From contig NC_088117.1 of NCBI RefSeq assembly GCF_036370855.1, forward strand, positions 3,596,001 to 3,660,000: a stretch of DNA of 64,000 bases. Direction: 5' to 3'. This DNA comes from Dromaius novaehollandiae (lineage: Eukaryota; Chordata; Aves; Casuariiformes; Dromaiidae). Below are positions 11,901 to 22,612 of the stretch, piece by piece. Within the stretch, counting starts at the first letter, position 1; each line of letters starts with the position of its first letter. A program made the translations under genes and the position numbers. Under the pieces are notes generated by a model. It was not told the DNA's origin. It did no database searches and saw nothing but the letters and a program-made list of their open reading frames with translations.

Positions 11901-12410
11901 GACAGCCCCACCTCAGTCATGAGCATTTTATTTTAGAAGCAATCTGTCCTGTGCAGTGCCCAAGGCAAGCGCTGAGCCTGTCTCCTGGGCTGTGCTCCCC
12001 CCAGGAGCAGGGGTGACAGTCTCCCAGAAGAGGGATCTGCTCTTTAAGCAGATCCGGTGGCAACCCTGACCCCGTTCTCCTCTCTCAGGCACATCGAAGC
12101 TGCTATTGAGAAGCTGAGCAAGCGACACGACTACCACATCTGCGTGTATGACCCCCGGGGGGGCAGAGACAACTCCAGGAGGCTCACCGGCCACCACGAG
12201 ACGTCCAACATCTTCGAGTTCTCCGCCGGCGTGGCCAACCGAGGCGCCAGCATCCGCATCCCCCGGCAGGTCGGCCAGGACGGCTACGGGTACTTCGAGG
12301 ATCGGCGGCCCGCGGCCAACTGCGACCCGTACGCCGTCACGGAGGCCATCATGAGGACGACGGTGCTCAACGAGACGGGGGTGGAGACCAAAGACTATGC
12401 TGACAACTGA
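5740..12410 (+). CDS. Glutamine synthetase (GLUL-family paralogue), 374 residues, six coding exons
   Basis: The enzyme (EC 6.3.1.2) makes glutamine from glutamate, ammonia and ATP, as a decamer. Coding exons are 5740-5905, 6259-6420, 8538-8684, 9867-9994, 11539-11738 and 12089-12410. All junctions are GT-AG, phases match, and the total is 1125 nt including TGA. The beta-grasp domain spans about residues 25-105 and the catalytic domain about 112-374. In human numbering, the active-site residues E134, E136, E196, E203, H253, R299, E305, R319, R324, E338 and R340 are all present, as are the motifs WNFDGSS (60-66) and NGAGCHTN (248-255). The family's usual length is 373. The N-terminus ([16 protein letters not shown]) and C-terminus (ETKDYADN) differ from the highly conserved bird and mammal GLUL. 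This suggests a second GLUL-type gene, like those I recall from amphibians and some sauropsids, so no symbol is assigned. It looks fully functional, with no frameshift or stop. The cellular site (cytosol or mitochondria) cannot be settled from sequence. Confidence 0.96.
5906..6258 (+). other. Glutamine synthetase intron between coding exons 1 and 2
   Basis: A 353-bp GC-rich intron with donor GTAATG and an acceptor ending CCTCGCAG. A G-rich run near 6189-6208 is the only notable element. Confidence 0.9.
6259..6420 (+). CDS. Glutamine synthetase coding exon 2 (residues 56-109)
   Basis: Bounded by acceptor CTCGCAG and donor GTGAGC, phase 1 at both ends. It encodes the signature WNFDGSS and the conserved stretches EGSNSDM, MFRDPF and [10 protein letters not shown], which complete the beta-grasp domain. 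Each active site lies between neighbouring subunits, and this domain supplies part of it. Confidence 0.95.
6421..8537 (+). other. Glutamine synthetase intron between coding exons 2 and 3
   Basis: A 2,117-bp intron, GC-rich and CpG-rich at its 5' end and CpG-poor after about 7400. It contains a 21-bp tandem duplication at 8123-8163. No embedded gene or RNA is recognised. Confidence 0.9.
8123..8163. repeat. 21-bp tandem duplication in a glutamine synthetase intron
   Basis: The word GGACTGGAGGCAGCGGTT starts at 8123 and again at 8144, a period of 21 bases. It is probably a small replication-slippage duplication with no evident function. Confidence 0.8.
8538..8684 (+). CDS. Glutamine synthetase coding exon 3 (residues 110-158)
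   Basis: Bounded by acceptor CCCCTCAG and donor GTGAGT. It carries the metal-binding glutamates E134 and E136 in [12 protein letters not shown], followed by the GHPYGWP and FPGPQG stretches of the catalytic domain. Confidence 0.95.
8685..9866 (+). other. Glutamine synthetase intron between coding exons 3 and 4
   Basis: A 1,182-bp intron. Its first part (8700-9250) is CpG-rich, and the rest (9420-9840) is AT-richer. No gene, RNA or transposon is recognised. Confidence 0.9.
9867..9994 (+). CDS. Glutamine synthetase coding exon 4 (residues 159-201)
   Basis: It begins after a TTTTTCAG acceptor and ends in phase 0 before GTACGT. It encodes [15 protein letters not shown] and the metal-binding E196 in [10 protein letters not shown]. 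Confidence 0.95.
9995..11538 (+). other. Glutamine synthetase intron between coding exons 4 and 5
   Basis: A 1,544-bp intron. The part at about 11230-11420 is AT-rich with homeodomain-type TAATTA words and GATA-type TTATCT words in a GC-rich setting, so it could hold an intronic enhancer. No gene is recognised. Confidence 0.9.
11539..11738 (+). CDS. Glutamine synthetase coding exon 5 (residues 202-267)
   Basis: It carries E203 in [10 protein letters not shown] and H253 in [11 protein letters not shown], which bind metal and substrate. It ends within codon 268 (phase 2), at donor GTGAGT. Confidence 0.95.
11739..12088 (+). other. Glutamine synthetase intron between coding exons 5 and 6
   Basis: A 350-bp intron from donor GTGAGT to acceptor TCTCTCAG. 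Nothing else is recognised. Confidence 0.9.
12089..12410 (+). CDS. Glutamine synthetase coding exon 6 (residues 268-374 and stop)
   Basis: It encodes the ATP- and glutamate-binding end of the catalytic domain: R299 and E305 around RRLTGHHE, R319 and R324 in [10 protein letters not shown], and E338/R340 in GYFEDRRP. The tail after LNETG (VETKDYADN) differs from the tail of canonical GLUL. TGA is at 12408-12410. Third codon positions are strongly G/C. Confidence 0.96.
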
Positions 12411-12800
12411 GGCCGTGGGGTGGGTGGAGGTTTTTAAGTCTCCACTAGCTTCTCACGGGGGATTTGTGCCCGTGCGATATCCTCAGCATTAAGTTCAGAC
12501 TCGTTAGGAACCTCGCTTCTGGTTTTGTGAAATGTCAGCGTAGAAATATATATTTTATAGCAAGAGGGAGGGGCCAGCCTGTTTTCTCAACCACTTCTGG
12601 TTCCTGGTTTTAGATCAGACGTGGGGAGTTTTTTAAAACTTGGATTTAACTTTTTTTTTTCCGGTGGACTTTATACTGTGATGCACAGAGGTCCCTACGT
12701 GGAAGCTGCAGCTGCTGCCGTTTGAACCTGGGGAGGGTGGGTGCTTTTTTCCATATCTGTGTTGCAAGGAAATGGTAATAAAAAGTTGTCCCAGCTGCGT
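12411..12800 (+). other. 3' UTR of the glutamine synthetase gene
   Basis: Roughly 390 bases, with T-rich runs near 12650. It ends near the AATAAA signal at 12777-12782. Canonical GLUL messages usually have a longer, multi-signal 3' UTR, so further sites downstream cannot be excluded. Confidence 0.7.
12777..12782 (+). terminator. Polyadenylation signal AATAAA
   Basis: A perfect AATAAA lies 367 bases after the stop codon, with a GT-containing stretch (AAAGTTGTC) just downstream. It is the first such signal after the coding region. Confidence 0.7.
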
Positions 12801-15046
12801 GACAGCCGGGTTCCACCGTGGCAGATACGCTTGTCTGTAGCTCCTGGAGGTCTGGGGAGGATTTAATTTGGGTCTTGCTGGTGGGTTGCTGCTCGGGGCA
12901 GCCAGGGCAGCTGCTGAGCAGCCTGCGCTGGCCCTGGGCGATGCTGCAGGACCGGAGATGCTGCAGGACCTTTCATGGCAGGGGTCTGGAGCAGCAGGTT
13001 TAACTCCGTGGCTGGAAGGCAGAAGCACAGCTCTGCAGAAGACACTTCGTACCTGCAACACAGATGCCCTCTGCACCCAGGCAGCGTGGGATGCCGCATG
13101 GCAGAGCGCAGATCCTGCCTTCTCCGCGCGCGTGGATTTAACCAGCCGCTCTGGGTGGACGTGGGAGCTCAGCGCGGGGGCACGAAGAACCTCCTGGCGC
13201 CGGGTGCTCGTGAGCTTTCTGCCCCAGGGGCTGGGAGCTCATCTTCCACACGCGGCGACTGGGGGACCGAAAGGCCATCTCCCTGCGTCGTGATCCTCCG
13301 CAAGGCAAACAGAGCGGCCGGCGGGCTGAGCAAACAGCGGCTGCGGAGCAGCTGGCGGGCGTTTACACAGGGCGGGCGCTGCTGAGTCAGCAGCCGGCGG
13401 GAGCTGCGGATCTGTGCTGCCGGCACGGCCGGGGGAGCTGGCACCTGGATCCTGCCCGTGCAATCGTGGGGAAGGGGGGCCGTGTCCTCGGGTCAGAGCC
13501 TCTTCCCAAGGATGACAGCGGCTTGTCTTGAAGAAGCCAAAAGTCTAGGTGGGGTCGCACCACTGGTTGTCCCAGCGCTGGGGTCCCAGCCATGGCACCG
13601 GTGGCCGCTTACTTGGAGGTGAGCGGTGCCAGGCCGGAGCGTCGCGCCTGCTCCCGTGCAGTTGTGGGGGTTTGGATACCGGTGGGGGTGAATTTTCCTA
13701 GCAGAAATTGCCGTTCCGAGTTTCTAAACTCCTCCTCCAAAGCGCCGTGCTGGGTCTCGCTTTCTTCTCAGCCCTGTGATGATGTTGACCGTTGGGACGG
13801 TGACTGCCGGATGCAGCTGGAAAATCGATAAAGAGCTAATTCTGGAGCAAAACCATGTTCGTGGTCTTTTCCTGGAGCGTAACAGTGGTTCAGAGCACGT
13901 GAGCTGTCAGTGTGTGGTGCTGTATGGCCCTTGCTAAATCTCGGGAGTGTTTGAAGCTACGTTTCCAGCCTGCAGCTCTCTGTGGCCAGCTCCCAGAGCC
14001 CACCGTGCAAATGCTTTGCAATCATCCTGGATTTCACCCCTCAGGTAACGAACCCTCTTTTTTGAGGAGAGCAGGGGAGTCTCCGAGGCGAGCCAGGGAC
14101 TTGCCTGAGGTCAGAGCCGGAGCTTTCCCCGGAGCTGGGACCAGCCCGGCCACCCTTCGCCAGTGTCCTTGGGGGCTGGTCCCCACGTGACTGGAGCTGC
14201 TGCACGCTCGGGCACTTCCAAGCTCCCTGAGATCCTTTGCCAAAATATGTATTTTCTTCCCTGTATTTTTTTTGAGGTCAAAATCAGCCGGAAACCATAT
14301 GTCCAAGCTTTTTTTCTAATGCAGGAGAGGGGATTTCCAGCCCCAGGGCTTGACCCAGAGGGGAAGCACAGCCACCGGCTGGCTCCCCCGGGAGCTTTTC
14401 CCATGCTCTGGCGGTCGGAGGTGGCTCTGGGCCATCAGCTCGCGTGGGGTACCCGTCTGTCCCTGGGCACGGTGCGGACAGGGAGGGGTGGCCACAGCAG
14501 TGTGGGTGCCGAGGTGCCCAGAGCACCCCCTGAGCCCTTGGGAGCTGAGGGAATGCGCGAGCAAGGCGGCAGTGCGGTGGAGACACCCGGGAAAGCACTT
14601 TCTGTAGCGTTAACGCTGTGGCTGGACGCAGGCGCTGCTGCAGAGCTGAGCACCAGCAAACTGGGCTGGCAGCACTCGGGGCACCCGCTGGCTGTGCTTT
14701 GGGGGGCAGCTCCTTTCCTCCAGGCCATGTGTCCCCCAACATGAGCGCAGGGTGCTGGACTCGGCTCTAGGATGGTTTGAGCTTCATCTTTACAGGGATT
14801 TTTTCACTGTAGGGAGCACCCCAGGAGGGCCCTGCTCCGGTTCCTGCAGCTGGCCAGGAGTGGGGGGGCACGGGGGTCCCGGTGGGGCCAGGGCTGGGCT
14901 GGAGGGACCCGGTCCCGGTCCTGGGGCTGGGGAGCACCAAGGTTATGTGGGGTCTGGATGTGCTTCTTGGGGCTTTGCTGCCCTCAGCAGGCTCAGATGC
15001 AAATAGCACATGGAGCAGGCTGGGGCCTTGCCCAGGCGCTCTGCAC

Positions 15047-15210
15047 TCCCACCGCCAGCTCTGCCATCCCACCGTGGTCCCACCGCCAGCTCTGCCATCC
15101 CACCACCACCTTTCCTGTCCCACCGCGGTCCCACCACCAGCTCTGCCGTCCCACCGCCACCTTTCCTGTCCCACCGCGGTCCCACCACCAGCTTTCCTGG
15201 CCCACCACAG
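15047..15210. repeat. Minisatellite, 51-bp higher-order unit
   Basis: Pyrimidine-rich units built on TCCCACCNCC words alternate CAGCTCTGCC, ACCTTTCCTG and GCGG segments. The 51-base period is clear between 15098 and 15149, and about three copies are present with some decay. The open frames through it (HLSCPTAVPPPA-like) are repeat translations, not genes. Confidence 0.85.
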
Positions 15211-15789
15211 AGCAGCTGGCGCCATGGACAACCTGGCCCAGGCCGGTCACCAGGCACCTTTGGGGCAACAAGCTCCCTTACAGCCCCTGCAGAACCCAGG
15301 GTTAAACTTGGGGGGGCTATAAAATGTCCTAGACTAGAGGAGCAAGAGGAACCCAGGGTGACAGCACCTCTGGTGCTTCTTCCGCTTAAACCTTGGCTGA
15401 ATCGGCACCGTCTTGCTTGTGGAAGAGCTGTGGGTGGGCAATGCCGTGCACCTCGTCGACACAAACGCCTCATTTCTGCTCTGCACGGGTCCAGCTCACC
15501 CCCCAGGACCACCTTGCCCCCTTGCCCGCTGGATGTTCAAGCCTGCCTTTACCAGCGCTTGGGTTTCCATGTGAGCTTTCACCGGTGGTGGCACGTTCCC
15601 CTCCCCTGCGCCGGCGTGGGTCCACGAGGAGCAGATCCCCACCGGTCCCCGCTGGCCGGCAGGTCCCTGCCAGGAGCAGGCGAGCAGCACGCACGGCCCG
15701 GGGGTAGGAAGTGGCAGTGCCGGAGCCCACCGGTTCCTCCGCCTTCGGGTCCCTTCATCGCGCTGAATTCCATCACTTTGCAGTCGATC

Positions 15790-16130
15790 AAGGCCTTGAG
15801 GATTTGTTGGCTTTTTTTTTTTTTCTGAGCCAGTTATAAAAAAGACATTAGAATTGCAATTCTGATGCTAACAATAGCATTACACAAAGCCGCTGGCCAG
15901 AAGCGAGGAGTTCTGGGTAGAATAAAGACCTAAACTGAAATGTCAATAATAGTTTCTTCTTTCCCCCCCTCCCTGTTTTCCAGCCTGCACAATCCACTCA
16001 GGCGTCTCCATCTTTCAGCTGCACTTAACGAGCATTAAAATGGTTTCAAATTAGATCTGCTGCAAATTGAATTTTTCCCTCAGAAGGCAAAGGCCAGTGA
16101 TAATATTTTGGTTTTGTAGAAGAGCGTTGT
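15790..16130. promoter_or_regulatory. AT-rich candidate regulatory element
   Basis: About 340 AT-rich bases sit inside GC-rich flanks. They hold a 14-bp palindrome AGAATTGCAATTCT at about 15850-15863, an inverted repeat ATGCTA/TAGCAT just after it, and homeodomain-like AAATTAG and CAAATTG words. This looks like a conserved noncoding element, but conservation was not tested. Confidence 0.35.
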
Positions 16131-19100
16131 TGATCTCAGAGGCTCTCAGCCCGCGAGGAGACGTTCCTTATCACCAGCGACTCGCTGCCGTCGAAACGCA
16201 GCCACAGCCAGAGGGGGACAAGCGTCGCCGGGGGCACCTCACATGCACTGGGAGAAGCAACTTGGGCTAAACTTGCAGGAAAGTTTGAGTCTGCAGAAAA
16301 GCAGCTGCCGACGCTGAACGGCTCGAGGCAGGGATGCTGGAAAGCCTCCCGCGGCTGCCCCGGGTGACGGCAGATGCTCGCCGAGCCGGTGACGCGGCCC
16401 CTAACCTGGCAACGCACGCCGAGCTTTTTGGGCTATTTGTTCAGCTCCGCATGGCTTCGCCGCTGTTAAAACCATCTGCACGGCTGTGAGGGGAGCCGGG
16501 GCACTGCGAGGCGGAGGGGGGACGGGCGGGCGTGCGGCTTGCAGCGTGTTAGGACCCTGCGAGACCTCATGCTCGGGCTTTGCTTGGTAGAGACAGCAAT
16601 TAGACTTTCCAGGAGAACCCCGTTACCATGGCAGGGTGACTGGGAGCAGCCGGGTCGTTTAGCTCATCTGCTCAGGATGGGCCCCCCCACCAGCACCCCG
16701 GGCGGGCCCGCGGCAGCAGGGACAACGCAATCACGCGGCTGCGCCGGGTGCGCTGGAGCGAGCCGGGGGCTGGGGTGTCTCGGTGATGGGCGAGCAGGGC
16801 TGCAAGGGCAGATGGGGGGCTGTCAAGGGCCCCCTGCGAGCTGGAGGCTGGAGCTCTGCATGGGAGCCCAGGCTAAGGTGGCACCTGCACAGGGTGCTAA
16901 CAGCCCTAATGGCCCTGATCAGCATCAGCTGGGTCTCCACCTCCACCCTCTGCCCACGGGCCCAGGAACCTATTTAAGCTCAGCCTGGGGTCTTTGGTGC
17001 CTGTTCTAGCTGTGTTATAGGTCCTTAGCTCAGCTGCTCCTTGACTGCTAAGGTGTGGGGTGGAGAAGGGAAGGCTGGTGGGCCTGGCTGGAGGTCTGCA
17101 TGAAGGGTAACAGAAGGAAAGAGCAAAGCTGGAAGAGGTGGGTTTGGGGGGCTGTGGGGGTGTATGTATTACAGGGCAGATCTCCTGGGGATGGGGGTTG
17201 GAGGGTCCCCTCTGCTGTGCCATGTGCAGTGCTTGTTCATCCATTTTCACTGCGGGGTCCCTGGAGGCTGTTGTCACCATGGCTGGTACCAGTAACCAGG
17301 TGTGTGGTGTGAAGGAGGGAGATGGAGCCTTGTGTTGTGTGGGAAGGGTCAAGCTGCCATGTATGTGCTGATCTCATAGCTGGGAGAGCAGACTTTGCGC
17401 TGGTTGCTGCAGGACCAGGCTTGCTTTTGGTCTCAAGCTCTGTTGTGCTGCTTCTTTAAGCATCACTGGTACCTGTCTGGTTAACACCTGTTGAGGATGT
17501 GGCCTTGGCTTAGGAGAGGTGGGGGAATGATGGCCTGGAACTTCCTCTAGCTGCCTTTGAAGGGAGGGAAGGGCATATGCTTGGGATTGCCACTATGACA
17601 GGTCCCCCAGGGCTGTGCTGTGACACTGAGAGCAGCCAGGCTTAGATGGCCATGTGTCCCATGGGAGCCAGCTCCCCGTGGTGACATCTCATGTGCTTGT
17701 GCCCATGCGGGGAGCTGGGCAACTGGATGCGACTGCATCCATGTGCTCACACCAGAGGAATCCCCCCCCAGTATGTGTGGGGACAGGCAGTGGCAGGTTG
17801 GGGCCAGAGAGCTTAATTTTGCTTTCAAACCCCATTTCCTGCAGCTGCTGAAGTGCTGAGAAGCGAGGCTGGTAATGGGATGCCATGAGTGGGAATGTAT
17901 TTGCAGAGGATGATGAGATGCAATTGCCATTACTGTTTTTCTTTTTTTTTCAAGTCTATTTCATTTAAGCTCTTTGCCATTTATGCAGGTGCTTGGGTTG
18001 CAGCAAGGAAGGCAAGTATTAAAATTATAACAGCAAAGTTTGATAAGAGTAGGAGGGACAGGCTGAGCTGTAGTTGCACTGCAGTCAGGCAGGTGTCTGG
18101 TGGGGACATGATTCAAACCCAAATGAAGTGACTTATTCTGGTGCCACTTTAGCCTGATAATGGAAATCAGAGTTCACTGGCCTTGGTTTACGTTTGCAAG
18201 TAGGCGTTTGCACTGGTTCAGCTATGTCAGTGGCTGAAATGTCAATGTATGCAAAGCTTTTAGGAGGACGTTAAAAATAACTGTAGGTAGGGCTGTGGTT
18301 GCAATGTCCGCACACTCCTCCTGTGAGCCACCTGAAGGCAATAGGTGCTGCTGGGGAGTATAGCAGCTAGCAAAAGAGTTGAATTTTATCCTAAACCTAT
18401 CTTGGCTTAAGTTCACAGGAAACCAGAGGAAACTGGGGGAAAAAAAGTGATGTTGAAGCTCAGGGAAAGAGAAGGAAGTTCTGATGAATGTGGCAGGTGT
18501 GGATCTGCGAGATGAATTCTAGCCCCAAGGAAAATAGTGAAATGAGATAAATTTGGAGGCTTTCTCCCTGCTGCAGAGGGCTGGCTAGGGTGACTATCTT
18601 ATCCGTGGGGCATAATCCAGGACACTGACCCACACCATGCTTCCCCCTGTTCCCCCTGCTCACAGGGAATGGGAGTGTGGTGTTAACGGGCTCTTGGCCA
18701 TATTAAATCAGGCACACTGTGTCCTTTCCCCTCTTGTCCTCAGCCAAGGATCCCATGGCTTTGTTTCAAGGCTTTTCAGTGCCTTATGTGTCCTTTCCCC
18801 ATATTCCCACCCTTTTGGGGCAGTCATGCTGTTCCCTGCTGTGTGCGAGCTCTCCTTGCTGCCTGTATGTCACCTAACTGTGCCGGCTCTCGGGCCCAGT
18901 CCCAGGGCACATCCCCAGGGTGGCACGGTGGCTTAAGGACACCCTTTCCCAGCAGGGAAACTCGGGACGATGGCTTGGCAGGTTTCCTCTGCGGAGGCAG
19001 CGTGGGGGAAGCAGACGTGTGACGCTCTCCAACGCTGTGTTGCGCTTGGCTCCCACCAGCACCAGGGATGTGGAGACAGACAAAACAGCAAACACGAGCA

Positions 19101-22012
19101 GGCAGGTTTCTGCCTCCATTCGCGCAGTGGTGGCAGCTGCCGTCTGCTTGCTGACAGCACCGCTTTCCACCCAGCCCTGGGCCACCCACCCCAAAATCTG
19201 TGTTTGTCCCTTCCCAGTCACCGCCTGTATCCCCAGGGGCACCTGTGCAGCTGGGCTGGCCAGCTGTCCTGCCTATAAGAGCCAGTTCTAGGAGGCTGCT
19301 GGCAGGAACCGTGTCCTAGGAGCTGCTCCTAGAGCCTGTCATGAGCTGCTCTGTCCCCTGCTTGTGCCACCGCAGGGACAGCAGGGCTGTTTCCCTGACC
19401 GAGGGCTGCAGAGCAGCTGGCTGTGGAAGCACCAGTCCTGCCATTGCTTGGTGGAAATGAGCTGTAAAACCCCCTTAGCCACTTTGGTTGCCACCAGCTC
19501 AGGTGGCCTTGTCAAAGGCTGGTGGGAAACGACCAGTGCATGGTTTAGCACGGGCAGAGCCTGCTCTGAGCGCAGGGCATCGCTCTGCATGGTGAGGGTG
19601 GCCAGGGCGGGCATCACGGCAGCGGACTCGCTTCTTCATGACGCCTCCTGCTCAGGACCGTACAGGTTTGTCAGATGTGACTCACCGCCTCGTGATGAGT
19701 CTGGCTGGTGGCAAACCAGTGCCCTTTGAGTCTTGCGCATTAGCTCGTGGAAACTCAAATCAGTAGTGACTGAGACAAGTAAAATGTCTTACGGGGCAGT
19801 CCTGCTGTGGGCAGGAGGGTGAGGAGCTCGGGGTGAACTGGGCTGGGAACTGCAAGGTGCAAAGGGAGGTCTCTGCCCTTCCCATGGGGCCAAGCACTCT
19901 GCTCTCCCGCCCAGCACCCACTGATGATGTGCTTGGCAAGCAAAACTCTCTTTCAGGAAGAGTTACTTCATGAAGAAAAACGAGTGGCTGATCGCACCCT
20001 CCAGGCATGATGCTATAGGACATTATTCTAGCAGCTCCCAAAAGCAGCTTGAGTTGAGAGATTAACTCATTCCCCTGCACGTGTGGGTCTGCAAGCCCTC
20101 TGGTCCACCGCACAGGGCATCCTTGGGGTCAGAAGTGCTGGTGTGAGCCTGTCCCTCACCCAGGGCTGCTGGCCCTGCACTGTGGAGAAGAGCTCAGCGT
20201 ACAGGCTTAGAGCTGTGCTTTTGTTTGGGACGAGGGCCCTGAGCAGCTATTCAGCTGGTTTTGGGCTGCTCAGGCAACCGGAGCTGCTTGCAGCAGGTGG
20301 AGTTGGAGCAGGCATTGCCCTCGGCACAGCGAGCCCTGCATCCTCCAGACGTGCCCGCCCACGCACGGAGCCACAGCTTGGCTCTGTCTCGCTGGCTGCT
20401 CTGAGCGGTGGTGTTTTCTGCATTTCCTTGGGAACGGTCTCTTGGTAGTGGGAGCAGGGTGAGAGGCTGCTGGGACATGTTTCTCCATGCTGGGAATGGA
20501 TTTTTGGCCTGAACACATGGAGTGAGTGATGAGGAGCAGGAAAATGAAGTGCTTCTCTTGGCAGAGTGAGGGGGGGACATGTGTGCTGAGAAAGGGAGAG
20601 GGTTTTCCATGTGTCTGCAAAGCCCAGCCAGGCCTGGGAGAGGGGATGCAGAGGCTGTGGGGTGCCCTGACCCCCAAAACCTGCCTGGGGTGCTGACATG
20701 ATCCCTGGTGCCTGATCAGCCCTCTCCCAAATAGCTTCTCCTGGGTTGCACACAGCATTGGGGCAATCCCACCTTGGTCTGCTCATGCCTGTTAAACGGC
20801 ATCTGTCGCCTTTCCCTAGGACGGTGGTGAACCTGAGCTCACAGCAGAAGTAGCTCTACAGTGAAGGAGCAGTGCAAAATGCTGCAGTGGCACTGGGGGA
20901 ATCGGAGTCCAGCTCTTGATTTTTAATTTCACCTTGCCTTTCTGAGGCAAGGTCCCTCCAGAATCACCAGGAGAGTGAGTAAATCCTCATGTTCCCAGAG
21001 CCCGTGGGCGAACACAAATAAACTGCAGTCCCCACTCTGCCTGTGCCGAGATGCTGAACTTCGTGGGAAAGGGAGGACGGTTTTCCCACCAGCCCTTCTT
21101 CCTTTCCAGTCCCACGCTGAGTAACAGTGTCCCACAGTGAAGGAGGAGGCCAGAAATCCAGCTAGCCAGATTAGAATTGTAATAATAGTAATTAATGCCT
21201 TGCCTCTCTCTAAGGATTTTTCTAGTGAGGATTGCCAGGTGCGGTACAGGCATTAACCAATTAAAGCAATAGCACCCACGTAAGTGGGACGGGTGCCAGC
21301 TGCGTAATGGGATTGCAGTGGGTCAGCTGGGGGCCTGCTTTCTGTGCTCTGATTCTTGTTGTGGCTTGGAGATAAAAAGGAGGAGCTGGCTCAGGAGGGA
21401 TGTCCCTGAATTAGCCTCCTTCCCACAGGGTGAGGGCTAATCTGTGTGGGAAGAAGCAGGTCAGGAGCACCTGGTGTGTTACCTGTGGGTACTCATCTGT
21501 TCCCTAGCTAACAGAAATGAGTGAATTTACAGTGGGAATGCACTTGCTGTCACCACAGCCAGCGCATGTGTGCTACAGGGCCTGCGCTTACCTCTGTGTG
21601 TGCATTTGGGGTCACAACAGCCAGTGCATTAACTCCTGTCTATGCACGTGTCTATGTAGGAGGCTGTTCCTGCACACACACTTCCATAAACACACAAATG
21701 CCAGTATGTGGGCTTGCATAGACACAAGCCGGCATAATAACATGAAGGCTGGAGAAAACGCTTCACAAGGACAGACTTAAAGCGCTCATATTTAGTTTAT
21801 CAAGAAAATTGAGAGGTGTCTTCATCTGTGTGTAAGTACTGTCACAAGGAGAAGCTGCTTGGTGCTAAAGGGCTCTTTAGTATCAGAGAAAGGCATAACA
21901 AGAACCAGTGGCAGAAACTGAAACTTGACAAAGTCAGACTAAAAAGCAGGCGTGCATGTTAGTGGCAACAAGGATGTGCAATTGAAGCAAACTGCCAAGG
22001 GATGTGGTAGAA

Positions 22013-22025
22013 TTTTTTTTTTTTT
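22013..22025. repeat. T homopolymer (13)
   Basis: An uninterrupted run of 13 T in the AT-rich intergenic part. On the minus strand it could be the A tail of an old retroposed copy, but no target-site duplication is evident. Confidence 0.8.
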
Positions 22026-22153
22026 GTCCCTTGATAAAGGGCAGCCTTGTGTCATCTCCCTGGTGGAAATGCCTCAGCCAAATTATACTTTAGTCAGCCA
22101 CACAATCTGAGGCTAAATAGATATTTATTATGCTATCATGCATGCCCCTTAGA

Positions 22154-22175
22154 TTTTTTTTTTTTTTTTTTTTTT
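22154..22175. repeat. T homopolymer (22)
   Basis: An uninterrupted run of 22 T, the longest homopolymer in the window, about 130 bases from the 13-T run. A minus-strand retroposon tail is possible. No recognisable retroposon body follows. Confidence 0.85.
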
Positions 22176-22578
22176 AAACAACCTCTGGATGAGAGGTCAC
22201 TGTCTTGGGATACAGGATCTTGGGACACATCACATGGTGGCAGAGGGACGGTACCTGAAGCTGTGGCCTGGGACAACGTCTCGCTGTCTGTGAGCTGCCT
22301 TGGGGACTCATACAGCGGATGGGGGACCTCGGCTGTGACCTCCTGTCAGAGAAGTGAGGGTTGTGGAGGAGGGTTCAGCAGAACAAGTGCCATGTGAACC
22401 CTGGTCCTGATAAAAGGTGTCAGCCCTGTACAAATGAATAATAATTGCTGCTGTTGTTATCAGATGCTATGGTCAACTGGCTGGGGAATCAGCTGAGTAG
22501 TGGTGAGGTACTGAGTAAGGCAAGTGATATAGAAAAGGTAAGAAACTGAAGTATGGCATAAATATATTAGCATTATGT

Positions 22579-22612
22579 ATTTTATAGCCATACATATGTA
22601 TGGCTATAAAAT
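22579..22612. repeat. Perfect 34-bp palindrome
   Basis: Two 17-base arms meet with no spacer around the centre CATATG (22593-22598). Every pair from 22579/22612 to 22595/22596 is complementary. The arms begin ATTTTATAGCC. It lies in AT-rich intergenic DNA. Confidence 0.95.

Noticed and set aside
15047-15210. CRISPR-like spacing of repeats
   Set aside because: The units diverge, have no unique spacers and lie in a vertebrate gene region; this is a minisatellite.
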